A DNA stretch of 57,734 bases from Priestia taiwanensis (GCF_014638355.1 NZ_BMFK01000007.1:1-57734); one strand, 5' to 3'; shown: positions 33,787 through 47,448, counted from the stretch's first letter. Made by a program: numbers and translations. The notes: generated by a model not told the origin, from the sequence alone.

Positions 33787-34410
33787 ATGGTCAAAGGAAT
33801 CTTAGGTAAAAAAATTGGTATGACTCAAGTTTTCGCTGAAAATGGTGAGTTAATCCCAGTAACGGTTATCGAAGCTACTCCAAACGTTGTTTTACAAGTG
33901 AAAACAACTGCTACTGACAGCTATGATGCAGTTCAGTTAGGTGTTACTGATAAACGTGAAAAGTTAGCTAACAAACCTGAACAAGGTCATGTAGCAAAGG
34001 CTAATACTGCTCCTAAGCGCTTCGTTCGCGAAATTCGTGATGCAGCTGGAGAGTATGAAGTTGGTCAAGAAATTAAAGTTGAAGTTTTCGCGGAAGGCGA
34101 ATTAGTTGATGTAACTGGAATCTCTAAAGGTAAAGGTTTCCAAGGTGCAATCAAACGCCATAACCAATCACGCGGACCTATGTCCCATGGTTCTCGTTAC
34201 CACCGTCGTCCAGGTTCGATGGGTGCTATCATTAACCGTGTATTCAAAGGTAAAAAACTAGCTGGACGTATGGGTGGAGACACTGTTACTGTTCAAAACT
34301 TAGAAATCGTTAAAGTTGACGCTGAGCGTAACTTATTATTAGTTAAAGGTAATGTTCCAGGTGCTAAAAAGTCTTACGTGACTGTACGTAGCGCGGTAAA
34401 AGGGAACTAA
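33787..34410 (+). CDS. rplC: 50S ribosomal protein L3
   Basis: L3 (207 residues) is a primary 23S binder that reaches the peptidyl-transferase centre with an extended loop. N-terminus [16 protein letters not shown] and [12 protein letters not shown] are typical. The loop after G146 reads AIINRVF (147-153), where B. subtilis and B. cereus have PVDPNRVF or PVAPNRVF. It is therefore one residue shorter and lacks both prolines. This is the part of L3 where pleuromutilin and oxazolidinone resistance changes cluster. RBS AGGAGGTG. Confidence 0.97.
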   Translation: MVKGILGKKIGMTQVFAENGELIPVTVIEATPNVVLQVKTTATDSYDAVQLGVTDKREKLANKPEQGHVAKANTAPKRFVREIRDAAGEYEVGQEIKVEVFAEGELVDVTGISKGKGFQGAIKRHNQSRGPMSHGSRYHRRPGSMGAIINRVFKGKKLAGRMGGDTVTVQNLEIVKVDAERNLLLVKGNVPGAKKSYVTVRSAVKGN

Positions 34411-34439
34411 TTTAATATAATAGGAAAGGAGGAAACACA

Positions 34440-35063
34440 ATGCCAAAAGTTACTGTATACAATCAAAGCGGTTCTACAACTGGAGAAATCGAGTTAGCTG
34501 AATCTGTATTTGGTATTGAACCTAACAATCATGTATTATTTGACGCAATCATTATGCAACAAGCATCATTACGTCAAGGTACACACAAAGTAAAAGGACG
34601 TTCTGAAGTACGTGGCGGAGGTCGCAAACCTTGGAAACAAAAAGGTACTGGCCGTGCTCGTCAAGGATCGATCCGTTCACCACAATGGCGTGGTGGTGGT
34701 GTGGTATTCGGACCAACACCAAGAGGGTATGCTTACAAGCTACCTAAAAAAGTTCGCCGTTTAGCTATCAAGTCTGCTTTATCAACTAAAGTTCTTGAGC
34801 AAAACGTGTTAGTACTTGAAGAATTAACATTCAACGCTCCTAAAACAAAAGAGATGGTTACAATGTTACAAGGTCTTTCTGTAGAGAAAAAGGCTCTTAT
34901 CGTAACTGCTGACCACAACGAATTCGTTGAGTTATCAGCTCGTAACATCCCAGGCGTTACAGTATTAAACGCTAACGGAATTAACGTTTTAGACGTTGTT
35001 GCTCATGAGAAATTAATCATGACTAAAGCAGCAGTTGAAAAAGTAGAGGAGGTGCTTGCATAA
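34440..35063 (+). CDS. rplD: 50S ribosomal protein L4
   Basis: L4 (207 residues) lines the exit tunnel with its extended loop ([20 protein letters not shown], about 61-80; macrolide-determining residues look wild type). In some bacteria it also autoregulates the S10 operon. RBS AAAGGAGG. Its stop overlaps the rplW start (TAATG), so the two are coupled. Confidence 0.97.
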   Translation: MPKVTVYNQSGSTTGEIELAESVFGIEPNNHVLFDAIIMQQASLRQGTHKVKGRSEVRGGGRKPWKQKGTGRARQGSIRSPQWRGGGVVFGPTPRGYAYKLPKKVRRLAIKSALSTKVLEQNVLVLEELTFNAPKTKEMVTMLQGLSVEKKALIVTADHNEFVELSARNIPGVTVLNANGINVLDVVAHEKLIMTKAAVEKVEEVLA

Positions 35064-35353
35064 TGAGAGATCCTCGTGATATTATTAAGCGCCCAGTAAT
35101 CACTGAACGTTCTATGGAAATCATCGCTGAGAAAAAATTCACATTTGATGTGGATGTAAAAGCTAATAAAACTGAAGTTAAAGATGCTATTGAAGCTATC
35201 TTCGGTGTTAAAGTTGAGAAAGTTAATATCATGAACTACAAAGGTAAGTTCAAGCGTATGGGTAAATATGCTGGTTACACGAACCGTCGTCGTAAGGCAA
35301 TCGTGAAATTAACTGCTGACTCTAAAGAAATCGAAATCTTCGAAGGTATCTAA
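35063..35353 (+). CDS. rplW: 50S ribosomal protein L23
   Basis: L23 (96 residues) sits at the tunnel exit and docks SRP and trigger factor. It begins [17 protein letters not shown] and has the conserved [17 protein letters not shown]. It starts on the last base of the rplD stop; the ribosome site AGAGGAGGTG lies within rplD. Confidence 0.97.
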   Translation: MRDPRDIIKRPVITERSMEIIAEKKFTFDVDVKANKTEVKDAIEAIFGVKVEKVNIMNYKGKFKRMGKYAGYTNRRRKAIVKLTADSKEIEIFEGI

Positions 35354-35379
35354 TCTAGTAAGAAAAGGAGGGAAACCTG

Positions 35380-36210
35380 ATGGGAATTAAAAAGTATAAT
35401 CCTACTACTAACGGTCGTCGTAATATGACTAGCAATGATTTCGCTGAAATCACTGCAAGTAAGCCGGAAAAATCACTTTTAGCGCCTTTAAGCAAAAAGG
35501 CTGGTCGTAACAACCAAGGTAAAATCACTGTACGTCATCAAGGTGGCGGACACAAACGTCAATACCGTATTATTGACTTCAAACGTACAAAAGATGGCAT
35601 ACCAGGACGCGTTGCTACTATCGAGTACGATCCAAACCGTTCTGCGAACATCGCATTAATCAACTACGTGGATGGAGAGAAGCGTTACATCTTAGCTCCT
35701 AAAAACCTAGAAGTTGGAATGGAAATTATGTCAGGTGTAGATGCTGATATTAAAGTAGGTAACGCGTTACCACTTGTAAACATTCCAGTTGGTACAGTAG
35801 TTCATAACATCGAATTAAAGCCAGGACGTGGCGGACAATTAGTTCGTTCTGCTGGTACAAGTGCACAAGTACTTGGTAAAGAGGATAAATACGTATTAGT
35901 ACGCTTAAACTCTGGAGAAGTACGTTTAGTATTAGCTACTTGCCGTGCTACAATCGGTCAAGTTGGTAATGAGCAACACGAGCTTATCAATATTGGTAAA
36001 GCTGGTCGTTCTCGTTGGATGGGTAAACGCCCAACAGTTCGTGGTTCTGTTATGAACCCTTGCGATCACCCACACGGTGGTGGTGAAGGTAAAGCACCAA
36101 TCGGACGTAAATCACCAATGTCTCCATGGGGCAAACCAACTCTTGGAGCGAAAACTCGTAAGAAAAATAAGGCGTCTGATAAATTTATCGTTCGTCGCCG
36201 TAAAAAATAA
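35380..36210 (+). CDS. rplB: 50S ribosomal protein L2
   Basis: L2 (276 residues) supports the peptidyl-transferase centre and subunit association. It has the OB and SH3-like core and the C-terminal extension [19 protein letters not shown] with the essential histidine. RBS AAGGAGGG. A strong intercistronic hairpin follows before rpsS. Confidence 0.98.
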   Translation: MGIKKYNPTTNGRRNMTSNDFAEITASKPEKSLLAPLSKKAGRNNQGKITVRHQGGGHKRQYRIIDFKRTKDGIPGRVATIEYDPNRSANIALINYVDGEKRYILAPKNLEVGMEIMSGVDADIKVGNALPLVNIPVGTVVHNIELKPGRGGQLVRSAGTSAQVLGKEDKYVLVRLNSGEVRLVLATCRATIGQVGNEQHELINIGKAGRSRWMGKRPTVRGSVMNPCDHPHGGGEGKAPIGRKSPMSPWGKPTLGAKTRKKNKASDKFIVRRRKK

Positions 36211-36252
36211 CGTAATTGCTCTACGGTTCACCTGAACCGTAGCATGATTACG
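36211..36252 (+). other. Strong two-tier hairpin between rplB and rpsS
   Basis: CTACGGTTCA (36221-36230) pairs perfectly with TGAACCGTAG (36233-36242); an outer CGTAAT (36211-36216) pairs with ATTACG (36247-36252). The stem begins on the base after the rplB stop and ends next to the rpsS ribosome site (AAGGGAGG). There is no U-tract, so it is not a terminator. Confidence 0.65.
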
Positions 36253-36267
36253 AAGGGAGGTACACAC

Positions 36268-36546
36268 ATGGGCCGCAGTCTTAAAAAAGGACCATTTATT
36301 GATGATCATTTAATGAAGAAGATTGAAAAATTAAATGAGACAGATTCTAAGCAAGTTGTTAAAACTTGGTCTCGTCGTTCAACAATTTTCCCTAATTTCA
36401 TCGGTCACACAGTCGCTGTGTATGATGGACGTAAGCATGTACCAGTATACGTAACAGAGGATATGGTAGGTCACAAATTAGGTGAATTCGCACCAACTCG
36501 TACGTACAAAGGTCATGATGCTGACGATAAGAAAACTAGAAGATAA
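36268..36546 (+). CDS. rpsS: 30S ribosomal protein S19
   Basis: S19 (92 residues) contacts S13 and the A-site finger in the 30S head. It begins [18 protein letters not shown]. The ATG at 36268 has AAGGGAGG at good distance; an in-frame ATG at 36244 is inside the upstream hairpin and is rejected. The last base of its stop overlaps a GAGGAGG-containing gap before rplV. Confidence 0.97.
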   Translation: MGRSLKKGPFIDDHLMKKIEKLNETDSKQVVKTWSRRSTIFPNFIGHTVAVYDGRKHVPVYVTEDMVGHKLGEFAPTRTYKGHDADDKKTRR

Positions 36547-36563
36547 TGAGAGGAGGCATTCTG

Positions 36564-36905
36564 ATGCAAGCTAAAGCTGTAGCAAAAACGGTTCGTATTG
36601 CTCCTCGTAAAGTTCGTCTAGTAGTGGATTTAATCCGAGGTAAGCAAGTAGGTGAAGCAATCGCTATTCTTCGCCACACTCCAAAAGCTGCTTCTCCAGT
36701 GGTAGAAAAGCTTTTAAAATCTGCAATTGCTAATGCAGAGCATAACTATGAAATGGACATCAACAACTTAGTTGTTTCAGAAACTTTTGTTGACGAAGGT
36801 CCAACAATGAAACGTTTCCGTCCTCGTGCAATGGGACGTGCAAGCCAAATTAACAAACGCACAAGCCACATTACAATCGTGGTAACTGAGAAGAAGGAGG
36901 GATAA
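36564..36905 (+). CDS. rplV: 50S ribosomal protein L22
   Basis: L22 (113 residues) forms the tunnel constriction with L4 via its hairpin ([18 protein letters not shown], macrolide region unaltered). Start ATG 36564 follows GAGAGGAGG; the frame's earlier ATG (36546) overlaps the rpsS stop and is rejected. rpsC follows after three bases. Confidence 0.97.
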   Translation: MQAKAVAKTVRIAPRKVRLVVDLIRGKQVGEAIAILRHTPKAASPVVEKLLKSAIANAEHNYEMDINNLVVSETFVDEGPTMKRFRPRAMGRASQINKRTSHITIVVTEKKEG

Positions 36906-36908
36906 TCG

Positions 36909-38191
<1,283 letters not shown>

Positions 38192-38198
38192 TTAATGA

Positions 38199-38477
<279 letters not shown>

Positions 38478-38520
38478 TTGATGATCGGATAGCTAAAATC
38501 CGAAAGGAGGGACAATTCGC

Positions 38521-38889
38521 ATGATTCAACAAGAATCTCGTTTAAAAGTTGCAGATAACTCTGGTGCGCGTGAAATTCTTTGCATTAAAGTACTAGGTGG
38601 ATCTGGCCGTAAAACAGCTAACATTGGTGACATTATCGTTGCTTCTGTAAAAAAAGCAACACCAGGTGGCGTTGTTAAAAAAGGTGACGTTGTAAGAGCA
38701 GTTATCGTTCGTACTAAGAGCGGTGCTCGTCGCAACGACGGTTCATATATCCGCTTCGACGAAAACGCAGCAGTTATCATTAAGGACGATAAGAGCCCAC
38801 GTGGTACTCGTATCTTCGGACCTGTAGCTCGTGAGTTACGTGAAAATAACTTCATGAAGATCGTTTCTTTAGCTCCAGAAGTATTATAA
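38521..38889 (+). CDS. rplN: 50S ribosomal protein L14
   Basis: L14 (122 residues) bridges to 16S h14 and is the RsfS contact. It begins [16 protein letters not shown] and has the conserved [17 protein letters not shown] and [25 protein letters not shown]. First gene of the classical spc segment. Confidence 0.98.
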   Translation: MIQQESRLKVADNSGAREILCIKVLGGSGRKTANIGDIIVASVKKATPGGVVKKGDVVRAVIVRTKSGARRNDGSYIRFDENAAVIIKDDKSPRGTRIFGPVARELRENNFMKIVSLAPEVL

Positions 38890-38927
38890 TAAAAGATTTA
38901 ATTCCTGTATAAGGAGGTGCTAAGAAG

Positions 38928-39239
38928 ATGCATGTAAAAAAAGGTGATAAAGTTCAAGTAATCTCTGGTAAAGACAAAGGCAAACAAGGCGTAATCCTTG
39001 CTAGCTTCCCTAAGCAAAACCGTGTACTTGTTGAGGGTGTTAACATCGTGAAAAAACACTCTAAACCATCACAAGCTAACCCACAAGGTGGCATCATTAC
39101 AAAAGAAGCACCTATCCATGTATCTAATGTTATGGCATTAGATCCTAAGACTGGCGTTCCTACACGTGTAGGCTTCACAGTAGTGGATGGTAAGAAAGTA
39201 CGTATCGCTAAGAAATCTGGCGAATTATTAGATAAATAA
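38928..39239 (+). CDS. rplX: 50S ribosomal protein L24
   Basis: L24 (103 residues) is an assembly-initiating KOW protein; the KOW motif is [19 protein letters not shown] (about 3-21). RBS AAGGAGGTG. rplE follows after 29 bases. Confidence 0.97.
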   Translation: MHVKKGDKVQVISGKDKGKQGVILASFPKQNRVLVEGVNIVKKHSKPSQANPQGGIITKEAPIHVSNVMALDPKTGVPTRVGFTVVDGKKVRIAKKSGELLDK

Positions 39240-39268
39240 TAAATCTTTAGAAAGGAGGTCTGTACAGG

Positions 39269-39808
39269 ATGAACCGCCTAAAAGAAAAATTCCAAAAAGA
39301 AATTACTCCTGCTCTAATGAGCAAGTTTAACTATAAATCAGTTATGGAAGTACCAAAAATCGAGAAAATCGTAATCAACATGGGTGTTGGTGAAGCTGTA
39401 AGTAACTCTAAAGCTTTAGATGTAGCTGTAGAAGAGTTAGCTACTCTTTCAGGTCAAAAACCAGTTGTAACACGTGCGAAAAAATCGATCGCAGGTTTCC
39501 GTCTTCGTGAAGGTATGCCAATCGGTGCAAAAGTTACATTACGCGGAGAGCGTATGTATGAATTCTTTGATAAGTTAATTGCTGTATCATTACCTCGTGT
39601 ACGTGACTTCCGCGGTGTTTCTAAGAAAGCATTCGACGGTCGCGGTAACTACACTTTAGGTGTTAAAGAGCAATTAATCTTCCCAGAGATTGATTATGAT
39701 AAAGTAAACAAGGTTCGTGGTATGGATATCGTTATCGTAACAACTGCGAACACTGATGAAGAATCTCGTGAGTTATTAACTCAATTCGGTATGCCATTCC
39801 AAAAATAA
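39269..39808 (+). CDS. rplE: 50S ribosomal protein L5
   Basis: L5 (179 residues) binds 5S rRNA and contacts P-site tRNA. Conserved segments include [35 protein letters not shown] and [28 protein letters not shown]. Confidence 0.98.
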   Translation: MNRLKEKFQKEITPALMSKFNYKSVMEVPKIEKIVINMGVGEAVSNSKALDVAVEELATLSGQKPVVTRAKKSIAGFRLREGMPIGAKVTLRGERMYEFFDKLIAVSLPRVRDFRGVSKKAFDGRGNYTLGVKEQLIFPEIDYDKVNKVRGMDIVIVTTANTDEESRELLTQFGMPFQK

Positions 39809-40027
<219 letters not shown>

Positions 40028-40057
40028 TATCACAGTAGTGGAAGGAGGTAAAATACA

Positions 40058-40456
40058 ATGGTCATGACAGATCCAATTGCAGATATGCTTACTCGCATCC
40101 GTAATGCGAACATGGTACGTCACGAGGTGTTAGAAGTTCCTGCTTCTAACATCAAGAAAGAGATTGCTGAAATCTTAAAACGTGAAGGTTTCATTCGTGA
40201 TGTAGAATATATCGAAGACAACAAGCAAGGTTTCATCCGTATGTTCTTAAAGTACGGTTCAAACAATGAGCGTGTAATTACAGGATTAAAGAGAATCTCT
40301 AAACCTGGTTTACGTGTTTACGCTAAAGCTGATGAAGTACCACGTGTATTAAACGGCTTAGGTATCGCTATCTTATCTACTTCAAAAGGAGTAGTTACTG
40401 ATAAAGAAGCTCGTCAAACTCAAACAGGCGGAGAAATCTTAGCATACGTTTGGTAA
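40058..40456 (+). CDS. rpsH: 30S ribosomal protein S8
   Basis: S8 (132 residues) is a central-domain assembly protein, and in E. coli the spc-operon repressor. It begins [17 protein letters not shown] and ends with the conserved [19 protein letters not shown] segment and [21 protein letters not shown]. Confidence 0.97.
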   Translation: MVMTDPIADMLTRIRNANMVRHEVLEVPASNIKKEIAEILKREGFIRDVEYIEDNKQGFIRMFLKYGSNNERVITGLKRISKPGLRVYAKADEVPRVLNGLGIAILSTSKGVVTDKEARQTQTGGEILAYVW

Positions 40457-40486
40457 TAAGTTGTAGAAAGAATGGAGGTGCAATGA

Positions 40487-41026
40487 ATGTCTCGCGTAGG
40501 TAAAAAAGTTCTTGAAATCCCTGCTGGTGTTACAGTTACAGTTGCTGAAGATAACACTGTAACAGTAAAAGGACCAAAAGGTGAATTAACTCGTACTTTC
40601 AATGCTGATATGAAAATCAACATTGAAGAAAATACATTAACAGTAGAACGTCCTTCTGATAACAAGGAGCATCGTTCGTTACATGGTACTACTCGTGCTC
40701 TTTTAGGTAACATGGTTGAAGGTGTTACTAATGGTTACACTCGTAACTTAGAGTTAGTCGGTGTAGGTTACCGTGCTGCTAAACAAGGTACTAAATTAGT
40801 ATTAAACGTTGGATACTCTCACCCAGTTGAGATCGAAGCAGAGGCTGGTATTACAATTGAAGTACCTGCTAACACTAAAATCTCTATCTCAGGTATCGAC
40901 AAAGAGCGTGTTGGTGCATTAGCTGCTAACATTCGCGCTGTTCGTGCTCCAGAGCCTTACAAAGGTAAAGGTATTCGTTACGAAGGCGAAGTTGTTCGTC
41001 GTAAAGAAGGTAAAACAGCTAAGTAA
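40487..41026 (+). CDS. rplF: 50S ribosomal protein L6
   Basis: L6 (179 residues) has two homologous domains and sits near the sarcin-ricin loop. It begins [19 protein letters not shown] and ends with [30 protein letters not shown]. Confidence 0.97.
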   Translation: MSRVGKKVLEIPAGVTVTVAEDNTVTVKGPKGELTRTFNADMKINIEENTLTVERPSDNKEHRSLHGTTRALLGNMVEGVTNGYTRNLELVGVGYRAAKQGTKLVLNVGYSHPVEIEAEAGITIEVPANTKISISGIDKERVGALAANIRAVRAPEPYKGKGIRYEGEVVRRKEGKTAK

Positions 41027-41057
41027 ACCCTTTAGGTGAATGAAAGGAGTGACACAG

Positions 41058-41420
41058 ATGATCACTAAACCTGATAAAAATGCGGTACGTAAAAAGAGAC
41101 ATGGTCGTGTTCGTGCGAAACTTTCAGGTACTGCACAACGTCCTCGTTTAAACGTATTCCGTTCTAACCAACACATTTACGCTCAAGTTATTGATGATGT
41201 AAATGGTTTAACATTAGCAAGTGCATCTACTATGGATAAAGAAGTATCTTTAGATGCTACAAGTAACGTGGCTGCTGCGACTGCAGTTGGTACATTAGTT
41301 GCTAAACGTGCTGTTGAAAAAGGTGTTAAAGAAGTAGTATTTGATCGCGGTGGATATTTATATCACGGACGTGTTAAAGCTTTAGCAGAAGCTGCTCGTG
41401 AAGCTGGATTAGAATTTTAA
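41058..41420 (+). CDS. rplR: 50S ribosomal protein L18
   Basis: L18 (120 residues) binds 5S rRNA with L5. It contains [20 protein letters not shown] and [20 protein letters not shown]. The ATG at 41058 follows GAAAGGAGTG; an upstream in-frame ATG (41040) overlaps the ribosome site and is rejected. Confidence 0.97.
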   Translation: MITKPDKNAVRKKRHGRVRAKLSGTAQRPRLNVFRSNQHIYAQVIDDVNGLTLASASTMDKEVSLDATSNVAAATAVGTLVAKRAVEKGVKEVVFDRGGYLYHGRVKALAEAAREAGLEF

Positions 41421-41441
41421 TAGTAAAAGGAGGGACAATAG

Positions 41442-41942
41442 ATGCGTCGCATTGACCCAAACAAATTAGAACTTGAAGAACGCGTTGTTACGGTTAATCG
41501 TGTTGCGAAAGTAGTTAAAGGTGGACGTCGTTTCCGTTTCGCAGCATTAGTTGTAGTTGGTGACAAAAATGGTCATGTAGGTTTTGGTACAGGTAAAGCA
41601 CAAGAGGTACCTGATGCAATCCGCAAGGCAATCGAAGATGCTAAGAAAAACTTAATTAGTGTACCAGTAGTTGGTACAACAATTCCACACGAAGTTATCG
41701 GTCGCTTCGGAGCTGGTGAAGTATTCTTAAAGCCAGCATCTGAAGGTACTGGAGTTATCGCTGGTGGACCAGTTCGTGCGGTACTTGAATTAGCTGGTGT
41801 ACATGACATTCTATCTAAATCATTAGGTTCAAACACTCCTGTTAACATGGTTCGTGCAACTATGAACGGATTAAATAGCTTAAAGCGCGCTGAAGAAGTG
41901 GCTAAGTTACGTGGTAAGAGTGTAGAAGAAATTAGAGCATAA
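41442..41942 (+). CDS. rpsE: 30S ribosomal protein S5
   Basis: S5 (166 residues) is a fidelity protein at the mRNA entry. The N-terminal dsRBD-like domain includes [18 protein letters not shown], the spectinomycin-loop region, unaltered, and [29 protein letters not shown]. Confidence 0.98.
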   Translation: MRRIDPNKLELEERVVTVNRVAKVVKGGRRFRFAALVVVGDKNGHVGFGTGKAQEVPDAIRKAIEDAKKNLISVPVVGTTIPHEVIGRFGAGEVFLKPASEGTGVIAGGPVRAVLELAGVHDILSKSLGSNTPVNMVRATMNGLNSLKRAEEVAKLRGKSVEEIRA

Positions 41943-41961
41943 GATAAGGAGGGAATAGACA

Positions 41962-42144
41962 ATGGCAAAGAAATTAGAAATTACCCTCGTACGTAGTGTG
42001 ATTGGTTCTAAACCAGACCAACGTGCTACTATTGAAGCACTAGGTCTTAAAAAGACTAACCAAACTGTGGTGAAGGAAGAAAATGCTGCAATGTTAGGCA
42101 TGATCAACAAAGTTTCTCACCTTGTATCTGTAAAAGAAATTTAA
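41962..42144 (+). CDS. rpmD: 50S ribosomal protein L30
   Basis: L30 (60 residues), short bacterial form: [20 protein letters not shown] and the central [31 protein letters not shown]. Between rpsE and rplO in the standard order. Confidence 0.97.
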   Translation: MAKKLEITLVRSVIGSKPDQRATIEALGLKKTNQTVVKEENAAMLGMINKVSHLVSVKEI

Positions 42145-42177
42145 TATAAATTCATAAAACATAAGGAGGTGCGCATA

Positions 42178-42618
42178 ATGAAACTTCATGAATTAAAACC
42201 TGCTGAAGGTTCTCGTAAAGTTGCAAAACGTATCGGACGTGGACACGGTTCTGGTAACGGTAAAACTGCTGGTAAAGGTCATAAAGGACAAAACGCTCGT
42301 TCTGGTGGCGGTGTTCGTTTAGGATTCGAAGGTGGTCAAACTCCTTTATTCCGTCGTTTACCAAAACGTGGCTTCACTAACGTGAACCGTAAAGAGTTTG
42401 CAATCGTGAACCTTGAAACATTAAATGTTTTTGAAGAAGGAACGGAAGTAACACCAGCTTTATTAATTGAAACAGGTGTTATTAAGAAAGAGATGAACGG
42501 TGTTAAAATCTTAGGTAACGGTAAGTTAGAAAAGAAATTAACAGTAGTTGCTCACAAGTTCTCTCAATCTGCTAAGGAAGCTATCGAAGCTGCTGGCGGA
42601 AAAACTGAGGTGATTTAA
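42178..42618 (+). CDS. rplO: 50S ribosomal protein L15
   Basis: L15 (146 residues) has a Gly/Arg-rich extension ([20 protein letters not shown]) threading into 23S rRNA and a globular C-terminal domain. The ATG at 42178 follows AAGGAGGTG; the reading frame's earlier start (42169) lies inside that site. Its TAA overlaps the secY ATG by one base, giving tight coupling of L15 and SecY. Confidence 0.97.
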   Translation: MKLHELKPAEGSRKVAKRIGRGHGSGNGKTAGKGHKGQNARSGGGVRLGFEGGQTPLFRRLPKRGFTNVNRKEFAIVNLETLNVFEEGTEVTPALLIETGVIKKEMNGVKILGNGKLEKKLTVVAHKFSQSAKEAIEAAGGKTEVI

Positions 42619-43913
42619 TGTTTCGTACAATCTCCAACTTTATGCGCGTTGCTGATATAAGACGAAAAATCTTTTTCACCTTACTTATGCTTATTGTTTT
42701 TAGGATTGGCACATTTATCCCTGTTCCAGGTGTAAATACAGAAGTACTTAAGTTGCAAGATCAGTTGAGTGCATTTGGCATGCTGAATACATTCGCTGGT
42801 GGAGCACTTGAGAAATTCTCTATTTTTGCAATGGGGATTATGCCTTATATTACGGCATCCATCATTGTACAATTACTACAAATGGACGTTGTACCTAAAT
42901 TCTCTGAATGGGCGAAACAAGGTGAAGTAGGGCGTCGTAAATTAGCTCAGTTTACCCGCTATTTCACTATCGTGTTAGGTTTATTCCAAGCGATTTTCAT
43001 GTCAATTGGATTTAACAACATGGCAGGTGGCGGGCTGATTGAAGATTCTAGTTGGACAACATATCTTTATATCGCTCTTATCTTAACGGCAGGAACAGCT
43101 TTCCTTATGTGGTTAGGCGAACAGATTACAGCTAAAGGTGTTGGGAATGGTATCTCTATTCTAATCTTTGCTGGTATCGTCGCGGCTGTGCCGACTACTA
43201 TTAATGAAGTTTACGTACAGCAATTCCAAGATGCTGGTGACGCGTTATTCATGAATAGCGTGAAAGTTGGATTAGTCGTTCTTGCCCTTCTTGCTGTAAT
43301 CGTAGGTACAATCTACATTCAACAAGCAACAAGAAAGATCCCAATTCAATATGCAAAACGCCAAGTTGCTGGTGGTAATACAGTGGGTGGTCAAAACACA
43401 CACTTACCATTAAAAGTTAACTCGGCGGGTGTTATCCCAGTTATCTTTGCGGTATCGTTTATTATGACGCCACCAACGATTGCTGGATTCTTCGAGAAAA
43501 ATGCGGTAACGACATGGATTATTGAGAACTTTGATTATTCCAAGCCTGTTGGAATGGCCATCTATCTTGCATTAATCGTCGCGTTCACGTATTTCTATGC
43601 ATTTGTTCAAGTTAATCCTGAACAAATGGCGGAGAATCTGAAAAAGCAAGGCGGGTATGTTCCTGGTATTCGTCCAGGGAAAAATACAGAAGATTACTTA
43701 ACAAGTGTGTTATATCGTTTAACATTCGTGGGAGCTATCTTCTTGGCGGTAATTGCAATCTTACCAGTAGTCTTTATTGCGATTGCAAAATTACCACCAT
43801 CTGCTCAAATTGGTGGAACAAGTATCTTAATCGTAGTTGGTGTTGCTCTAGAAGTGATGAAGCAACTTGAAAGCCAATTAGTGAAACGACACTATAAAGG
43901 TTTTATTAAATAA
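42618..43913 (+). CDS. secY: Preprotein translocase subunit SecY
   Basis: SecY (431 residues) is the 10-helix protein-conducting channel. Typical segments are FIPVPGVN (plug side), FAMGIMPYITASIIVQLLQM (TM2), the cytosolic loop GQNTHLPLKVNSAGVIPVIF and PGIRPGKNTEDYL. It overlaps rplO (TAATG); its ribosome site is inside rplO. A hairpin separates it from adk. Confidence 0.98.
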   Translation: MFRTISNFMRVADIRRKIFFTLLMLIVFRIGTFIPVPGVNTEVLKLQDQLSAFGMLNTFAGGALEKFSIFAMGIMPYITASIIVQLLQMDVVPKFSEWAKQGEVGRRKLAQFTRYFTIVLGLFQAIFMSIGFNNMAGGGLIEDSSWTTYLYIALILTAGTAFLMWLGEQITAKGVGNGISILIFAGIVAAVPTTINEVYVQQFQDAGDALFMNSVKVGLVVLALLAVIVGTIYIQQATRKIPIQYAKRQVAGGNTVGGQNTHLPLKVNSAGVIPVIFAVSFIMTPPTIAGFFEKNAVTTWIIENFDYSKPVGMAIYLALIVAFTYFYAFVQVNPEQMAENLKKQGGYVPGIRPGKNTEDYLTSVLYRLTFVGAIFLAVIAILPVVFIAIAKLPPSAQIGGTSILIVVGVALEVMKQLESQLVKRHYKGFIK

Positions 43914-45370
<1,457 letters not shown>

Positions 45371-45448
45371 CGGTAACATCTTCATTGAAATATATCTCCA
45401 AAATCTCAGAGAAGTAAGCTACTGATTTGAAGAAGGGAGAACGTTAAA

Positions 45449-45667
45449 ATGGCAAAAGATGATGTAATTGAAATTGAAGGTACTGTAATTGAAACTTTAC
45501 CTAATGCTATGTTTAAAGTAGAATTAGAAAATGGTCATGTAGTGTTAGCTCATGTATCAGGTAAAATTCGTATGAATTTCATCCGTATTCTACCTGGTGA
45601 CAAAGTAACTGTTGAGTTATCCCCGTATGATCTGAATCGTGGACGTATTACGTACCGTTTTAAATAA
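45449..45667 (+). CDS. infA: Translation initiation factor IF-1
   Basis: IF-1 (72 residues) is an OB-fold factor that blocks the A site during initiation. It contains [20 protein letters not shown] and [31 protein letters not shown]. Standard place between map and rpmJ. Confidence 0.98.
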   Translation: MAKDDVIEIEGTVIETLPNAMFKVELENGHVVLAHVSGKIRMNFIRILPGDKVTVELSPYDLNRGRITYRFK

Positions 45668-45676
45668 AAAACTTAG

Positions 45677-45820
<144 letters not shown>

Positions 45821-45841
45821 TAACAAGGAGGTGCTCGTTAC

Positions 45842-46207
45842 ATGGCACGTATTGCAGGTGTTGATATCCCTCGCGACAAGCGCGTTGTGATTTCATTAAC
45901 TTATATCTTTGGTATTGGTCGCACGACTGCAACAAAAGTACTAGCAGAAGCTGGTATTTCTGAAGACGCTCGTGTTCGCGACTTAACAGAAGATGAATTA
46001 AACAAAATCCGTGAAGTGATCGACAGCTTAAAAGTTGAAGGTGATTTACGTCGTGAAATCTCTCTTAACATTAAGCGTTTAATCGAAATCGGAAGCTACC
46101 GTGGTATCCGCCACCGTCGTAGTTTACCAGTTCGTGGTCAAAACTCTAAAAACAACGCTCGTACACGTAAAGGTCCACGTCGTACAGTAGCTAACAAAAA
46201 GAAATAA
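45842..46207 (+). CDS. rpsM: 30S ribosomal protein S13
   Basis: S13 (121 residues) contacts the 50S (B1 bridges) and P-site tRNA. It begins [19 protein letters not shown] and has the helix-two-turn-helix and the basic tail [31 protein letters not shown]. Confidence 0.98.
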   Translation: MARIAGVDIPRDKRVVISLTYIFGIGRTTATKVLAEAGISEDARVRDLTEDELNKIREVIDSLKVEGDLRREISLNIKRLIEIGSYRGIRHRRSLPVRGQNSKNNARTRKGPRRTVANKKK

Positions 46208-46224
46208 TTAAGTAAAGGAGGTAA

Positions 46225-46620
<396 letters not shown>

Positions 46621-46744
46621 TTTGTCTGTATAGATTTTCAAACTTTGTCTATAATGGGATATGATAGACCTATTTTAGATAGTATTATACAGAATTATCG
46701 CTTGTTGTTGTGCGCATTCGGGAACTGCCTAATGAGGACCCTAT

Positions 46745-46767
46745 CGGTTAGACTTTATGTCTAGCCG
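46745..46767 (+). other. Hairpin upstream of the rpoA remnant
   Basis: CGGTTAGAC (46745-46753) pairs with GTCTAGCCG (46759-46767) around TTTAT with one G-U pair. It is in the 160-base rpsK-rpoA gap, which also holds TATAATGG (46650-46657), a -10-like element without a clear -35. The hairpin is followed at once by GGGGTTGAATG, where the expected AGGAGG-type site and rpoA start are absent. Confidence 0.5.
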
Positions 46768-46780
46768 GGGGTTGAATGAC

Positions 46781-47448
46781 GATGCCAAGTTTGGCAAATT
46801 TGTTATTGAACCGATTATCTTCTCTTCCTGGAGCTGCTGTAACATCGATTCAAATTGATGGAGTTTTACATGAATTCTCTACGATCGAAGGTGTAGTAGA
46901 AGATGTAACAACTATCATCTTAAACGTGAAAAAGCTTGCACTGAAAATCTATTCAGATGAAGAAAAAACGCTTGAAATTGATGTTCAGCGTGAAGGTGTT
47001 GTCACAGCTGCTGATATTACGCATGATAGCGACGTGGAAATCTTAAATCCAGATCTTCATATTGCTACTTTATCAAAAGATGCTAACTTACGTATTCGTT
47101 TTACTGCAAAACGTGGACGTGGTTACTCACCAGCTGATTCCAACAAACGAGAAGATCAACCAATAGGTGTTATTCCTATTGACTCTATTTATACACCAGT
47201 ATCACGTGTGACATACCAAGTGGAAAACACACGTGTAGGCCAAGTTGCTAACTACGACAAGCTGACACTGGATGTATGGACTGATGGAAGCATCGGACCA
47301 AAAGAAGCAATTGCCTTAGGTGCGAAAATCTTAACAGAGCATTTAAATATCTTTGTTGGATTAACGACGTAACTTAGGACGTAAATCTTTAGAAGAAGTA
47401 AAACATAAGCTTGAAGAATTAGGTTTAGGCTTACGTCAAGATGACTAG
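46781..47448 (+). pseudogene. rpoA: RNA polymerase subunit alpha, degraded in three places
   Basis: RpoA normally has 314 residues and is essential for polymerase assembly. Only three blocks remain here. Block 1 (46781-46813) encodes [11 protein letters not shown], matching residues 17-27. Block 2 (from 46815) encodes [16 protein letters not shown] through HLNIFVGLT, residues 45-228, in another frame. Block 3 (47368-47448) encodes [19 protein letters not shown] to the end, residues 289-314, in a third frame. Missing are the ribosome site and codons 1-16, codons 28-44 (a 50-base loss with the dimer helix RGYGTTLGNSLRR), and codons 229-288 (a 179-base loss: linker and most of alpha-CTD). A 198-codon ORF (46776-47372) bridges blocks 1-2. 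The missing lengths are relative to the B. subtilis protein as recalled. Confidence 0.9.

Noticed and set aside
47368..47448. 26-codon frame [14 protein letters not shown] as a small independent gene
   Set aside because: It has no start codon and is exactly the C-terminal end of RpoA (HhH region of alpha-CTD), so it is a remnant.
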